DNA of 62,483 nt from JAEZKC01 sp046538945 (lineage in GTDB: Bacteria; Fibrobacterota; Chitinivibrionia; Chitinivibrionales; Chitinispirillaceae): the NCBI GenBank assembly GCA_046538945.1, contig JBKHHW010000002.1, positions 1-62,483 on the forward strand, read 5' to 3'. The notes under the pieces are model-generated. The model did not search any database. It had not been told where the DNA came from and saw nothing but the letters and a program-made list of their open reading frames with translations. The position numbers were made by a program, and so were the translations under genes. Shown piece after piece: positions 1 through 7,164 of the stretch (position 1 is its first letter; every line of letters begins with the position of its first letter).

Positions 1-531
1 CTCAATGATCTGCTTGATATCAGTGCCATTGAATCGGGCAAACTGAAACTGAACCGTCAGAAAAACAGTATAGTGGAGACAATTGAGTCTTCTATAAGCC
101 TGTACCGGAAACTGGCGGAAAAGAGATCCATTTCGATAAACAAACAGTTTTCTTCCGATATACCGAATTTTACTTTTGACGAACATAAGATAGGGCAAGT
201 GGTAAGTAATCTCCTATCCAATGCATTGAAGTATTCCTATGACAAAAGTGAGATAAGGATTAGTGCAGAACGGCGGAAGGGATCAGTGTGTGTAATGATT
301 CAGGACTTCGGCGTCGGGATCCCGGAAAAAGATCAACGCAAGCTTTTCAAACCCTTTTCCAGAAGCAGTGCCAGTTCTCCTTCGGGGGAGAAAAGTACAG
401 GGCTGGGTTTAGCTATTGTAAATAAGGTGGTCGCTGCTCACAACGGCACGGTCTCGCTTGAGAGCAGAGTTGATGAAGGGACCACTGTTTCGTTTTCTCT
501 GCCCCTGGAGAATAGTGCGTGTGAAGACTAA
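1..531 (+). CDS. Sensor histidine kinase, C-terminal part (5' truncated by window edge)
   Basis: The reading frame is open from base 1 and ends at the TAA at 529-531. The first visible residues (LNDLLDISAIESGKL) look like the end of a HisKA dimerisation helix. They are followed by a complete HATPase_c domain. The N box (VSNLLSNALKYS), the G1 box (DFGVGIP), the F box (LFKPF) and the G2 box (TGLGLAIVNKVV) are all visible. The protein should autophosphorylate on a histidine that lies just upstream of the window and pass phosphate to a response regulator. No partner regulator follows on this strand, so it may be upstream or the kinase may be a hybrid or orphan. The sensor domain cannot be seen, so the signal is unknown. 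Confidence 0.93.
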   Translation, partial: LNDLLDISAIESGKLKLNRQKNSIVETIESSISLYRKLAEKRSISINKQFSSDIPNFTFDEHKIGQVVSNLLSNALKYSYDKSEIRISAERRKGSVCVMIQDFGVGIPEKDQRKLFKPFSRSSASSPSGEKSTGLGLAIVNKVVAAHNGTVSLESRVDEGTTVSFSLPLENSACED

Positions 532-662
532 GGACATTCTTCAGAGTAGTCGAATCCATGCACCGCTTCGGGTGAACAAAATGCCTCCGTCCCTCTAAAA
601 TTCCCATCCACCCGGACACGCAATTATTTTCCATTGAGCGTCATCTTTTTTAAAGGGCAAAA

Positions 663-806
663 ATGAACAACATTCAAGAAAAAGACTGGGCCGAGGAGGA
701 CTGGGGGGGACATACCGGGATGGACACTTCCATGAAATTCGATGAGTCGGAATCTCCAAAAAAGAATAAAGAGGACGGTCAAGACAGCGGGAGCGATCAG
801 GAATGA
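663..806 (+). CDS. Possible tiny acidic protein (47 aa)
   Basis: A short ATG-to-TGA frame encodes 47 residues that are very acidic and hydrophilic, with two tryptophan-containing acidic turns near the N-terminus (DWAEEDWGG) and a KKNKEDGQDSGSDQE-type tail. A weak purine-rich stretch (AAAGGG) lies about 6 bases upstream of the ATG. No family is recognised and no membrane segment or signal peptide is seen. It fills the space between the kinase and the convergent nitroreductase gene. The composition is not random-looking, but the length is too short for certainty. Confidence 0.35.
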   Translation: MNNIQEKDWAEEDWGGHTGMDTSMKFDESESPKKNKEDGQDSGSDQE

Positions 807-947
807 TTACGGGTATTGTTTCTCTTCCATCAGTAACACTTCTGCACCAAGAGCTTTCTTTAGAATAGCCGGGTTCAGTATGGCTAACTGGGCATCACTT
901 TCAAACACTCGGAAATGATTGCTGCCAGGTGCTTGGGATACAACTGT

Positions 948-1502
948 TTACCTCACATAATTGACCACGTCATAATTCCGTTTCGGCGTGGCAGGCTGGG
1001 TATCCCGGGCTTTGTAGCCGAGTGCAAAAGCGTAATAGGGCTCGTATACTTCCGGTATCCCGATTTTTTCAGCTTCCCCCTCGATCTGAAATCCGAACAT
1101 GGCAAATCCCAGCCAAACGGAACCGATATTGAGGCTCTCCGCGGCAATGAGCATATTCTCAACGGCGGCGCAGCAGTCGATTTTACTGGTTATCCAGTCC
1201 TTTTTCCCTGAAACGACAACCAGAGTAGGGGCCTTGTACATGATGTCGTAATCAGGATTGGATCCGGCATCTCGTATCCACTCGATTTCCATTGTGGACA
1301 TCACCTTCTTGGAAACCTCGTTTATGTGCTCGATCACTTTCCTGTCCTGCACCACTGTAAAATGCCAGGGCTGCATGTTATGACCGGTCGGAGCATGAAT
1401 CCCGGCTTCGATGATCAGATCCAGCTCCTCCTGTTTTATCTGCTCCGGTTTGTATTCCCTGATACTTCTTCTGCTCTTTATTGCTTTTAATACTTCGTTC
1501 AT
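948..1502 (-). CDS. Nitroreductase family protein
   Basis: This 184-residue protein has the nitroreductase fold signature: an N-terminal SRRSIREY segment that contacts FMN phosphate, an APTGHNMQPWHF segment around residues 35-45, and a C-terminal GYKARD element. Such enzymes bind FMN, usually as homodimers, and reduce nitro compounds, quinones or flavins with NAD(P)H. The physiological substrate cannot be told from sequence. I chose the ATG at 1502, which is preceded by an AAAGG about 8 bases upstream, over the upstream in-frame ATG at 1541, which has no good ribosome site. It is transcribed away from the CARF regulator region and converges on the small ORF at 663-806. Confidence 0.9.
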   Translation of the reverse strand: MNEVLKAIKSRRSIREYKPEQIKQEELDLIIEAGIHAPTGHNMQPWHFTVVQDRKVIEHINEVSKKVMSTMEIEWIRDAGSNPDYDIMYKAPTLVVVSGKKDWITSKIDCCAAVENMLIAAESLNIGSVWLGFAMFGFQIEGEAEKIGIPEVYEPYYAFALGYKARDTQPATPKRNYDVVNYVR

Positions 1503-1668
1503 GGTGCAGACCTTTCGGTAGAAGTTATGTTGATTTAGCATAAGATAATTTGGTATTAAAATGATTCCAAATTTCTTGGTGGGAAAGGTACGTCTGAAAA
1601 GAGCTGATCAAATGGGTGAAATCAGCTTCTTGGGGAAGAAGAAACGTATTCGGTCCCGAATCTCATGG

Positions 1669-3264
1669 CTAAAACTCAAGCCATGAATCAACCGACTTTC
1701 CGTCCTTCAGGCCAAGCAAACGGGCTGCTTCTCTCTTGTTGTTCCCGCTTTTCTTCATGGCTGCCTCGGCCATGCCCTTTCTGACCTGATTTATGATACG
1801 GGTACTGTCCAAAATGTGATCCGAGGAGAGGTTCTTTAGAAAAAACTTTTCACCTGCAGCGCATATATGCTCAGATATTCCATCAGGAAAACAGTCAAAT
1901 GTCAATGAATTCTGATTACCTTTTCGGCTAAATGGCTCAAATGTGCCTGTCCGGCTCTGGAATTCTTCGACAGCGTGTTTTACAGCTGCACAGCTGCTCT
2001 TTCCGGAGGATAGATGTCCCAGAATATGGTAACTCAGTTTGGCCAGATCTCTAAGGTTGCCCGGCAGAGAGTAGGCTTTTGTCCTGAGATACTCTGTGAC
2101 ATATTCATGTTCCTGCTTTTTCAGATTTACCAGACCGGGCAGCTGGGCCTTCTGGCGGCATGAATCGAAAACTTGCGGCCAGAGCCAATCCAGTTCGTCG
2201 AGGATCTCGCCTAAAGGAGGCATTTCCAGAATAAAAGCGGAAATACGGTCAAAAAAATCGGGGTGCAGTTTTTCCTGAAGTATATCGAGCGGCAGATTGG
2301 TTGCGGATATCAATCTGAAGCTTGAATGGCACGTCTCCGAACCGCCAAGAGGGGTGAATCTCTTTTCCTCTACCGCCCGGATGAGAAGACGCTGCATGGT
2401 GGGGGAAATGTCACCGATCTCATCCAGAAAGAGCGTATCGCCGTCAAGCAGGCTCAGAATGCCCTCCTTGTCACTGTATGCCCCGGTGAAGGATCCCTTC
2501 TTGTGGCCGAAAAGTTCGGAAGCCATCAGCTGTTCACTGTATTGACCGCACGCGATGACCGGCCACTCTTTGAGTTTGCCTCCGCTAAACGGGCTGCGGT
2601 TTCTTATCCACTGGGCAAGAGTAGTTTTTCCGGTACCCCGTTCCCCCAGAAGCAGTATGGGGACGTTGAGCCGTAGCATCATGGCTGCTTTTTCGAACAC
2701 TTTTTTGAGCTTGTCGGATCGGCACTTCTCCGGTTCCCACAGTACCCGGTCATCAGACCCCTTGCGGTGAAACAGCAGCTGGCTGTGCACCTCGGAGTGG
2801 ATATCTATATCGCGGGGTGCTGTCTTTTCGGTTAATCTGTAGCTTTGGAATAATTTGAAACTGCCCGAAATACCTCCGGTTTCGGCAAGCAGAAGCCACA
2901 CCGCATGCATGGAGGGAGTGCCCGGGCTGATGTGTATCCACAGAGGTTCCTGATGTCTGCAGGTATCGTCTATGGTCCTGAGAGCTTTTCTTATTTCTGA
3001 AAACAGCAGTTTATGATCTGTAGGATCATCACCGTCCCATTTAACTGATGTTACTTCAAAGTGCTTGCCTCTGATTTTTTTAAGACCATTTTTCAGGTAG
3101 TCGAATGTCCGGTTCTGATCATCGTTGTCTCTGTGCAGGAATACTGCCCTGGTTACATCGGTTCTGAACTCTTTGTGACGGAACAGATTGAGATTGGGGC
3201 CCAGATCACCGTTTCCGTGATCCTTGTCATTATTTACAGCTATGAAACTGAGAAGAATCGCCAT
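1669..3264 (-). CDS. CARF-domain sigma54-dependent transcriptional activator (RtcR-like)
   Basis: The 531-residue protein has an N-terminal Rossmann-like region (about 1-165). Its WIHISPGTPSM segment at 109-119 matches the ligand-pocket loop of CARF/RtcR regulators. A sigma54-type AAA+ domain follows, with Walker A GERGTGKT near 207-214, the sigma54-contacting loop GSFTGA near 257-262 and Walker B TLFLDE near 277-282. The C-terminus carries a short Fis-like helix-turn-helix (NNKREAARLLGL). RtcR relatives sense RNA-end ligands or cyclic nucleotides and activate -24/-12 promoters. The start ATG lies 2 bases after the stop of the upstream gene, with AAGGAG inside that gene, so translation is coupled. 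No rtcA or rtcB ligase gene is in the window. A matching -24/-12 element lies in front of the divergent vanX-like gene. Confidence 0.87.
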   Translation of the reverse strand: MAILLSFIAVNNDKDHGNGDLGPNLNLFRHKEFRTDVTRAVFLHRDNDDQNRTFDYLKNGLKKIRGKHFEVTSVKWDGDDPTDHKLLFSEIRKALRTIDDTCRHQEPLWIHISPGTPSMHAVWLLLAETGGISGSFKLFQSYRLTEKTAPRDIDIHSEVHSQLLFHRKGSDDRVLWEPEKCRSDKLKKVFEKAAMMLRLNVPILLLGERGTGKTTLAQWIRNRSPFSGGKLKEWPVIACGQYSEQLMASELFGHKKGSFTGAYSDKEGILSLLDGDTLFLDEIGDISPTMQRLLIRAVEEKRFTPLGGSETCHSSFRLISATNLPLDILQEKLHPDFFDRISAFILEMPPLGEILDELDWLWPQVFDSCRQKAQLPGLVNLKKQEHEYVTEYLRTKAYSLPGNLRDLAKLSYHILGHLSSGKSSCAAVKHAVEEFQSRTGTFEPFSRKGNQNSLTFDCFPDGISEHICAAGEKFFLKNLSSDHILDSTRIINQVRKGMAEAAMKKSGNNKREAARLLGLKDGKSVDSWLEF

Positions 3265-3266
3265 AT

Positions 3267-4322
3267 CTACTCCTTCAGATATGCTTCCAGACGGGACAAC
3301 TCCATCTCCAGGACCTTTTGATAGTGGAGAAGCGTTTCCAGACTCTCATGGTGGTATTCTCTGTCAGGGTGAGCCATTCTGTTTCTGAATTGACGGATTT
3401 CATGCAGGATGCCGTAATTGCACACATTACCGAGCTTATCGTGCTGCTGAGCGAATTTCAGAACGGTGAATATGTGGCTGCTTTTTTCTTCGGGGATTTC
3501 GCAACCGCGGCAGAAATCGGCTATCTCCTGTTCATATCTTTCCCGGATGAGATCGCTGATCAGCTGCAGCTGGTAAAGCACCTGGTCCTTGGCCCGTTTC
3601 TTTTCGGCGGTCCGTTTCTCATTGCTGCGCTTTTTGAGAATAAGCAGAAAAATCAGTGCCGCAACAGGACCCGCAATAAAGAACAGTGTGGCTCTGTCTA
3701 CAGGAAAACTGCTGGCTTCCGGCAGATTGTTTTGACTCTTTTTTTTCAAAAGGAGAATGCTTGTGATGGCCGCATCCTTGAATTTCGATCCCGGATAGGT
3801 TTCGACAATTCTGATTGTATATTCAGCCCGTTGAGATGGGGGAGAATCTGATGAGGGAAGATGGAAATACTGCCACTTCCAGGTGTCTTTCAAAATGAGT
3901 GTGGCCACAGGGGTGTCATTGCGGCAGAGGAGAAGCTTCTTTACACGGGTGTTTTCCTGCCAGGTTTTGGTACTTTTCACATACCCGTTGAGTATTCCCA
4001 GTACCTGCGGCACTTCACCGGCGTTCAGTTGGATCGACACTGTTTCCCCCTCACCGTACCCCTGAGCACCTTCCACCCATGCGTTGGTCAAAGTGTCGAG
4101 CAGGTTGTTGACCGAGTACTGCATGAGTACCCCGGCGCTGTCCTGGTGGCTTAGTTCCGAGCTGGCTTTTATCTGAATGACCGGAATTTCGGTGAAGGAA
4201 GAATGCATTATTTCGGGTACTGAATGGATTTCCGCTACAGCAGCCCCGTTCAGTGCGTGTGCAGTGGGCGCTGTTACTACTATGCACAGAGTAATGATCT
4301 GGATGATTCTCGGGTTGATCAC
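3267..4322 (-). CDS. Transmembrane protein: extracytoplasmic NADase-type glycan-binding-like domain plus cytosolic HEPN-like domain
   Basis: The 351-residue protein starts at GTG. Residues 1-23 look like a signal peptide. Residues about 55-192 form a beta-sandwich domain with the pattern NLLD..TNAWVEG...LNGY...TRVKKL...YPGSKFKDAAI, which resembles the NADase-type glycan-binding domain. A hydrophobic segment at about 211-230 crosses the membrane and is followed by a very basic stretch (KKRSNEKR), placing the C-terminus in the cytosol. The C-terminal helical region (about 247-351) contains FRNRMAHPD, an R-x4-H motif (R313, H318) typical of HEPN domains, many of which are RNases. It is cotranscribed with the CARF activator, 2 bases apart. 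Domain names are from pattern recognition; RNase activity and topology are inference. Confidence 0.75.
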   Translation of the reverse strand: MINPRIIQIITLCIVVTAPTAHALNGAAVAEIHSVPEIMHSSFTEIPVIQIKASSELSHQDSAGVLMQYSVNNLLDTLTNAWVEGAQGYGEGETVSIQLNAGEVPQVLGILNGYVKSTKTWQENTRVKKLLLCRNDTPVATLILKDTWKWQYFHLPSSDSPPSQRAEYTIRIVETYPGSKFKDAAITSILLLKKKSQNNLPEASSFPVDRATLFFIAGPVAALIFLLILKKRSNEKRTAEKKRAKDQVLYQLQLISDLIRERYEQEIADFCRGCEIPEEKSSHIFTVLKFAQQHDKLGNVCNYGILHEIRQFRNRMAHPDREYHHESLETLLHYQKVLEMELSRLEAYLKE

Positions 4323-4496
4323 GATGATTTCCCTACCTCCCTCAGGGATAAAATAGTATAAAAATCCTCATTTGTGGGATAAATTTCCTGAACCCTGCCC
4401 GATTGTAACCGGGGGCGGATCAGGTGTCAGGGTGAAATATAGTTCAAAATTGCTCCTGCTGAGCTTAAAACAGCAGTTTAGTCTCCGAAAAAAAAG

Positions 4497-4513
4497 CTGG
4501 CATGGAATCTGCT
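4497..4513 (+). promoter_or_regulatory. Sigma54 (-24/-12) promoter of the vanX-like gene
   Basis: CTGGCATGGAATCTGCT matches the sigma54 consensus YTGGCAYGrNNNTTGCW at nearly every position. GG and GC are separated by exactly 10 bases. The predicted transcription start is near 4524, giving a leader of about 40 bases before the ATG at 4563. An inverted repeat with CTGCTG and CAGCAG arms (4456-4461 and 4471-4476) lies just upstream and could be an activator site. The divergent neighbour encodes a sigma54 activator. Confidence 0.68.
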
Positions 4514-4562
4514 CATCAAGGCGGGTGTCAAAAGTCAAATTATTTCTGTAAAGGAGTCGCAT

Positions 4563-5252
4563 ATGTTCAAAGTCATCATGGCCATGTTGTTCATGACGGT
4601 TCAGGTTTTTGCCTCTACGGTTGAATTCAAAGTGAAGGGGGAATGGAGGAGCGCCGAGTCTCTCGGCCTGGTGAATCTGAAAGATATAGACTCCACGATT
4701 GCGGTCGATCTCAAATATTCGACAGAAGATAATTTTCTCAATGAGGATGTATACGGGGAAATGGACGAGTGTTATCTGCAGAGGGAGGCCGCTGTGAAGC
4801 TTTCCCGGGCACAAACTCTCCTTGACTCGATCCGTCCCGGCCACACTCTGGTCGTCTACGATGCACTGCGGCCCCGTTCGGTGCAGTACAAGATGTGGGA
4901 CATTGTGAAGGACACGCCCAAGAGGATCTACGTGGCAAAACCCCAGAACGGTTCAATCCACAATTATGGTGCGGCCGTTGATGTAAGCATTCTCGATGAA
5001 AACGGGGAAGAGCTCGATATGGGGACCAGGTTTGACTTCTTTGGTGAACTTGCCCAGCCCCGGTATGAGGAAAAGTTTCTGGCGGAGGGGAAACTCACAC
5101 AGGAACATGTGAACAACAGAAAGCTTCTGCGGCTTGCAATGAGCAGGGCAGGATTTCTGTCCATAAGTGTCGAATGGTGGCATTTCGATGCATTTGATAA
5201 AAAGTTGATCAGGGAAAAGTATCCCATTGTTGATGACTTCAGAATCAGGTGA
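4563..5252 (+). CDS. D-Ala-D-Ala dipeptidase, VanX/DdpX family (M15D)
   Basis: The 229-residue zinc peptidase has a short signal-like hydrophobic N-terminus (residues 1-17). All hallmark M15D motifs are visible: YDALRPRSVQ at 99-108 (substrate arginine R103), SIHNYGAAVD at 131-140 (zinc ligands H133 and D140) and EWWHFD at 204-209 (catalytic E204, zinc ligand H207). VanX-type enzymes hydrolyse free D-Ala-D-Ala; periplasmic or secreted relatives recycle peptidoglycan dipeptides. AAAGGAG lies 6 bases before the ATG. No vanH or vanA ligase is nearby, so vancomycin resistance is not implied. It is first in a probable sigma54-driven operon with the VWA lipoprotein 42 bases downstream. Confidence 0.9.
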   Translation: MFKVIMAMLFMTVQVFASTVEFKVKGEWRSAESLGLVNLKDIDSTIAVDLKYSTEDNFLNEDVYGEMDECYLQREAAVKLSRAQTLLDSIRPGHTLVVYDALRPRSVQYKMWDIVKDTPKRIYVAKPQNGSIHNYGAAVDVSILDENGEELDMGTRFDFFGELAQPRYEEKFLAEGKLTQEHVNNRKLLRLAMSRAGFLSISVEWWHFDAFDKKLIREKYPIVDDFRIR

Positions 5253-5294
5253 ACAGAATTGATCAACAATATTTTCCTACACAAGGAGGTTCGG

Positions 5295-6626
5295 ATGAAT
5301 TTGAAAAGATGGTTTTTGATCTCAGCTGTTGCAGTTGTCATCTCAGCATGCAGTTCGCTATCCGGCACGGAAAAGGTTTCTGTCAAGGCTATCAGCAGAG
5401 CGAACAATTATCCTGAAATAAGCTTGACGGTAAATATCAGGGAAGAGGAAAGCGGCAAGGGTGTTTACGGTAAAGAGCGTTCTGATTTTCAGATACTTGA
5501 AAACGGAGTAAGGCAGTCAATCGCCTCTTTTTCCAGAAAGGGTGAAGGCAGAGTTGAACCGATTGATATCGTTTTCGTGTTCGATCAGACGGGGAGCATG
5601 AGCGATGAAATAAATGCTGTGCGGGATAATTCGCTTATGTTTGCCGATTATCTCAAATCATCCAACATGGATTACCGGCTGGCGCTGATCACCTTCAGCG
5701 ACGAAATTGAAAAGGAATACGGTTTCACCAGCGATATAGAGGAGTTCAAGACGAGAATTTCATCCGTGCGGGCAAACGGCGGGGGAGACACGCCAGAAAA
5801 CGCGCTGGATGCGCTTTCCAGAGCAATGAGCCTTGAATTCAGGAAAAATGCCGCGGTTGTGTTCATTCTGATTACAGATGCACCCTATCATCAGGGGAAT
5901 AAGGTCACAAAACAGTATATGCTCCCGCTTGCAAAAAAGATCAAGCTTGAGGGCATCAGAATATTCCCTATCACGGTCGATCTGGAGCAGTATGTATGGA
6001 TGGCGCGCGAGACTGAAGGGAACTATTTCGATATCCGTCAGGATTTCACCTCTGTTATCGAGCAGCTGGCCGTCGAGCTTACCGCTCAGTACACTATAAG
6101 CTACTTCCCGGTCAATTCCGCATTCGACAATACCAGGCGGAGTGTGGAGATTATTGTAAGTGAAACCGATACTGCAAAGACAAATTACAAATCCGCGGCG
6201 GACATAGTTGTTTCCTCTCAGCTCATGGAGAAAAACAGGCCCTCGGATGCGTACCGGCCGGCCAACATGACCGACGGAAAGAAGGAAACCGCCTGGAGCG
6301 AAGGGGATCCCGGAAACGGAGTCGGTCAGTGGGTGAAATTCGGTCTGGACAGGACAAAGAGGCTGAAAGCTGTCAGGATGATTTCTGGTTATGCCAAGAC
6401 CGATGCGATTTTCAGAGCCAACAACCGGATAAGAAAAGTCAGGCTTGTATTTTCAAACGGTAAGACTCAGACTGCTGACCTGAAGGACACTCCGGAGTAC
6501 CAGAGGATTTTAGTCGACAGCGATTCACCGGCAACATTTGTGAAATTTGAGATACTGGATGTGTACAAGGGAACCAAATACAATGATGCCTGCATTTCGG
6601 AGATTGATTTCGAGTACAGAGAGTAG
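5295..6626 (+). CDS. VWA-domain lipoprotein with C-terminal NADase-type glycan-binding-like domain
   Basis: I chose the ATG at 5295 because AAGGAGGT sits 4 bases upstream; an upstream ATG at 5259 is in frame but has no ribosome site. The 443-residue product starts with a lipoprotein signal ending VISAC (lipidated Cys19). A von Willebrand factor A domain follows from about residue 90, with a MIDAS-type DQTGSMSD at 97-104 and GGDTPENALDAL further on. The last 125 residues repeat the domain seen in the transmembrane HEPN protein across the intergenic region: AWSEG, SGYAKT, NRIRKV, LKDT and YKGTKYNDACISEI align one for one. The protein should be surface- or periplasm-anchored and bind a metal-dependent partner through VWA. 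Its function is unknown; the shared domain links it to the divergent sensor pair. Confidence 0.83.
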   Translation: MNLKRWFLISAVAVVISACSSLSGTEKVSVKAISRANNYPEISLTVNIREEESGKGVYGKERSDFQILENGVRQSIASFSRKGEGRVEPIDIVFVFDQTGSMSDEINAVRDNSLMFADYLKSSNMDYRLALITFSDEIEKEYGFTSDIEEFKTRISSVRANGGGDTPENALDALSRAMSLEFRKNAAVVFILITDAPYHQGNKVTKQYMLPLAKKIKLEGIRIFPITVDLEQYVWMARETEGNYFDIRQDFTSVIEQLAVELTAQYTISYFPVNSAFDNTRRSVEIIVSETDTAKTNYKSAADIVVSSQLMEKNRPSDAYRPANMTDGKKETAWSEGDPGNGVGQWVKFGLDRTKRLKAVRMISGYAKTDAIFRANNRIRKVRLVFSNGKTQTADLKDTPEYQRILVDSDSPATFVKFEILDVYKGTKYNDACISEIDFEYRE

Positions 6627-6673
6627 GGTAGAGGGCTTATGGAAGATCTCTGGGAGGGGTGGTATTGTTGGGA

Positions 6674-6700
6674 GGGTCGGGTTATGTCCGGCCCTTTTTT
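6674..6700 (+). terminator. Rho-independent terminator after VWA lipoprotein gene
   Basis: A 7-bp stem (GGGTCGG with CCGGCCC, one G-T pair) encloses a 7-base loop and is followed by six T residues. It lies 48 bases past the VWA gene stop. Confidence 0.8.
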
Positions 6701-6715
6701 GACATATTTTTCTTC

Positions 6716-6745
6716 TTGCCCGCGATTTATACAAATATTTATATT
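6716..6745 (+). promoter_or_regulatory. Candidate promoter of the tRNA pair
   Basis: TTGCCC at 6716-6721 and TATATT at 6740-6745 are separated by 18 bases, and the -10 ends 11 bases before tRNA-Gln. A perfect TTGACA at 6699-6704 lacks a well-spaced -10. Confidence 0.4.
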
Positions 6746-6756
6746 CTTGTACCGAT

Positions 6757-6830
6757 TGGGGTGTCGTCCAATGGCAGGACTCTGGATTCTGGTTCCAGCT
6801 ATCGAGGTTCGAATCCTTGCACCCCAGCCA
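6757..6830 (+). tRNA. tRNA-Gln (anticodon CTG)
   Basis: A full cloverleaf can be folded: acceptor TGGGGTG/CACCCCA, anticodon stem CTGGA/TCCAG around loop TTCTGGT, T loop TTCGAAT, discriminator G and an encoded CCA. The anticodon CTG decodes CAG only. Confidence 0.95.
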
Positions 6831-6843
6831 TTTTTGATAATTC

Positions 6844-6919
6844 GGCGCTATCGTCTAGTGGCCTAGGACGGGTGGTTCTCAGCCATCAAACCGGGGTTCG
6901 ATTCCCCGTAGCGCTACCA
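6844..6919 (+). tRNA. tRNA-Glu (anticodon CTC)
   Basis: A cloverleaf with acceptor GGCGCTA/TAGCGCT (first pair G-T), anticodon stem GGTGG/CCATC around loop TTCTCAG, T stem CGGGG/CCCCG and an encoded CCA. The anticodon CTC decodes GAG only. It sits 13 bases after tRNA-Gln, so the two are probably one transcript. Confidence 0.95.
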
Positions 6920-7164
6920 ATACTCAAGCCCTCGAAATTGCCTTGAACAGGACAGTTTTGTGGGCATTTTTTTTTGCCGGAACTACTCTTTATTCTGTTT
7001 TGGACATCCAGTCAAAAAAAAACTACCTCCTTTTTTACCACATCTCTTATATTGAATAAGTTTCACCCGGCAAGGACTGAAGACGCTGGTTATTGCTTCA
7101 TGAGATTCAGGTCCTTCCACAAAACGGTTTTCCACTTTTCCACATATTATTCAAGGAGATTTTC

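Noticed and set aside
1669..4322. Type III CRISPR accessory locus because of the CARF and HEPN domains
   Set aside because: No cas genes, repeats or spacers exist in the window; the sigma54 AAA+ domain and membrane sensor point to transcription control instead.
4563..5252. Vancomycin-resistance cluster
   Set aside because: A VanX-like gene is present but no D-Ala-D-Lac ligase, dehydrogenase or vanRS pair; the context suggests peptidoglycan recycling or signalling.
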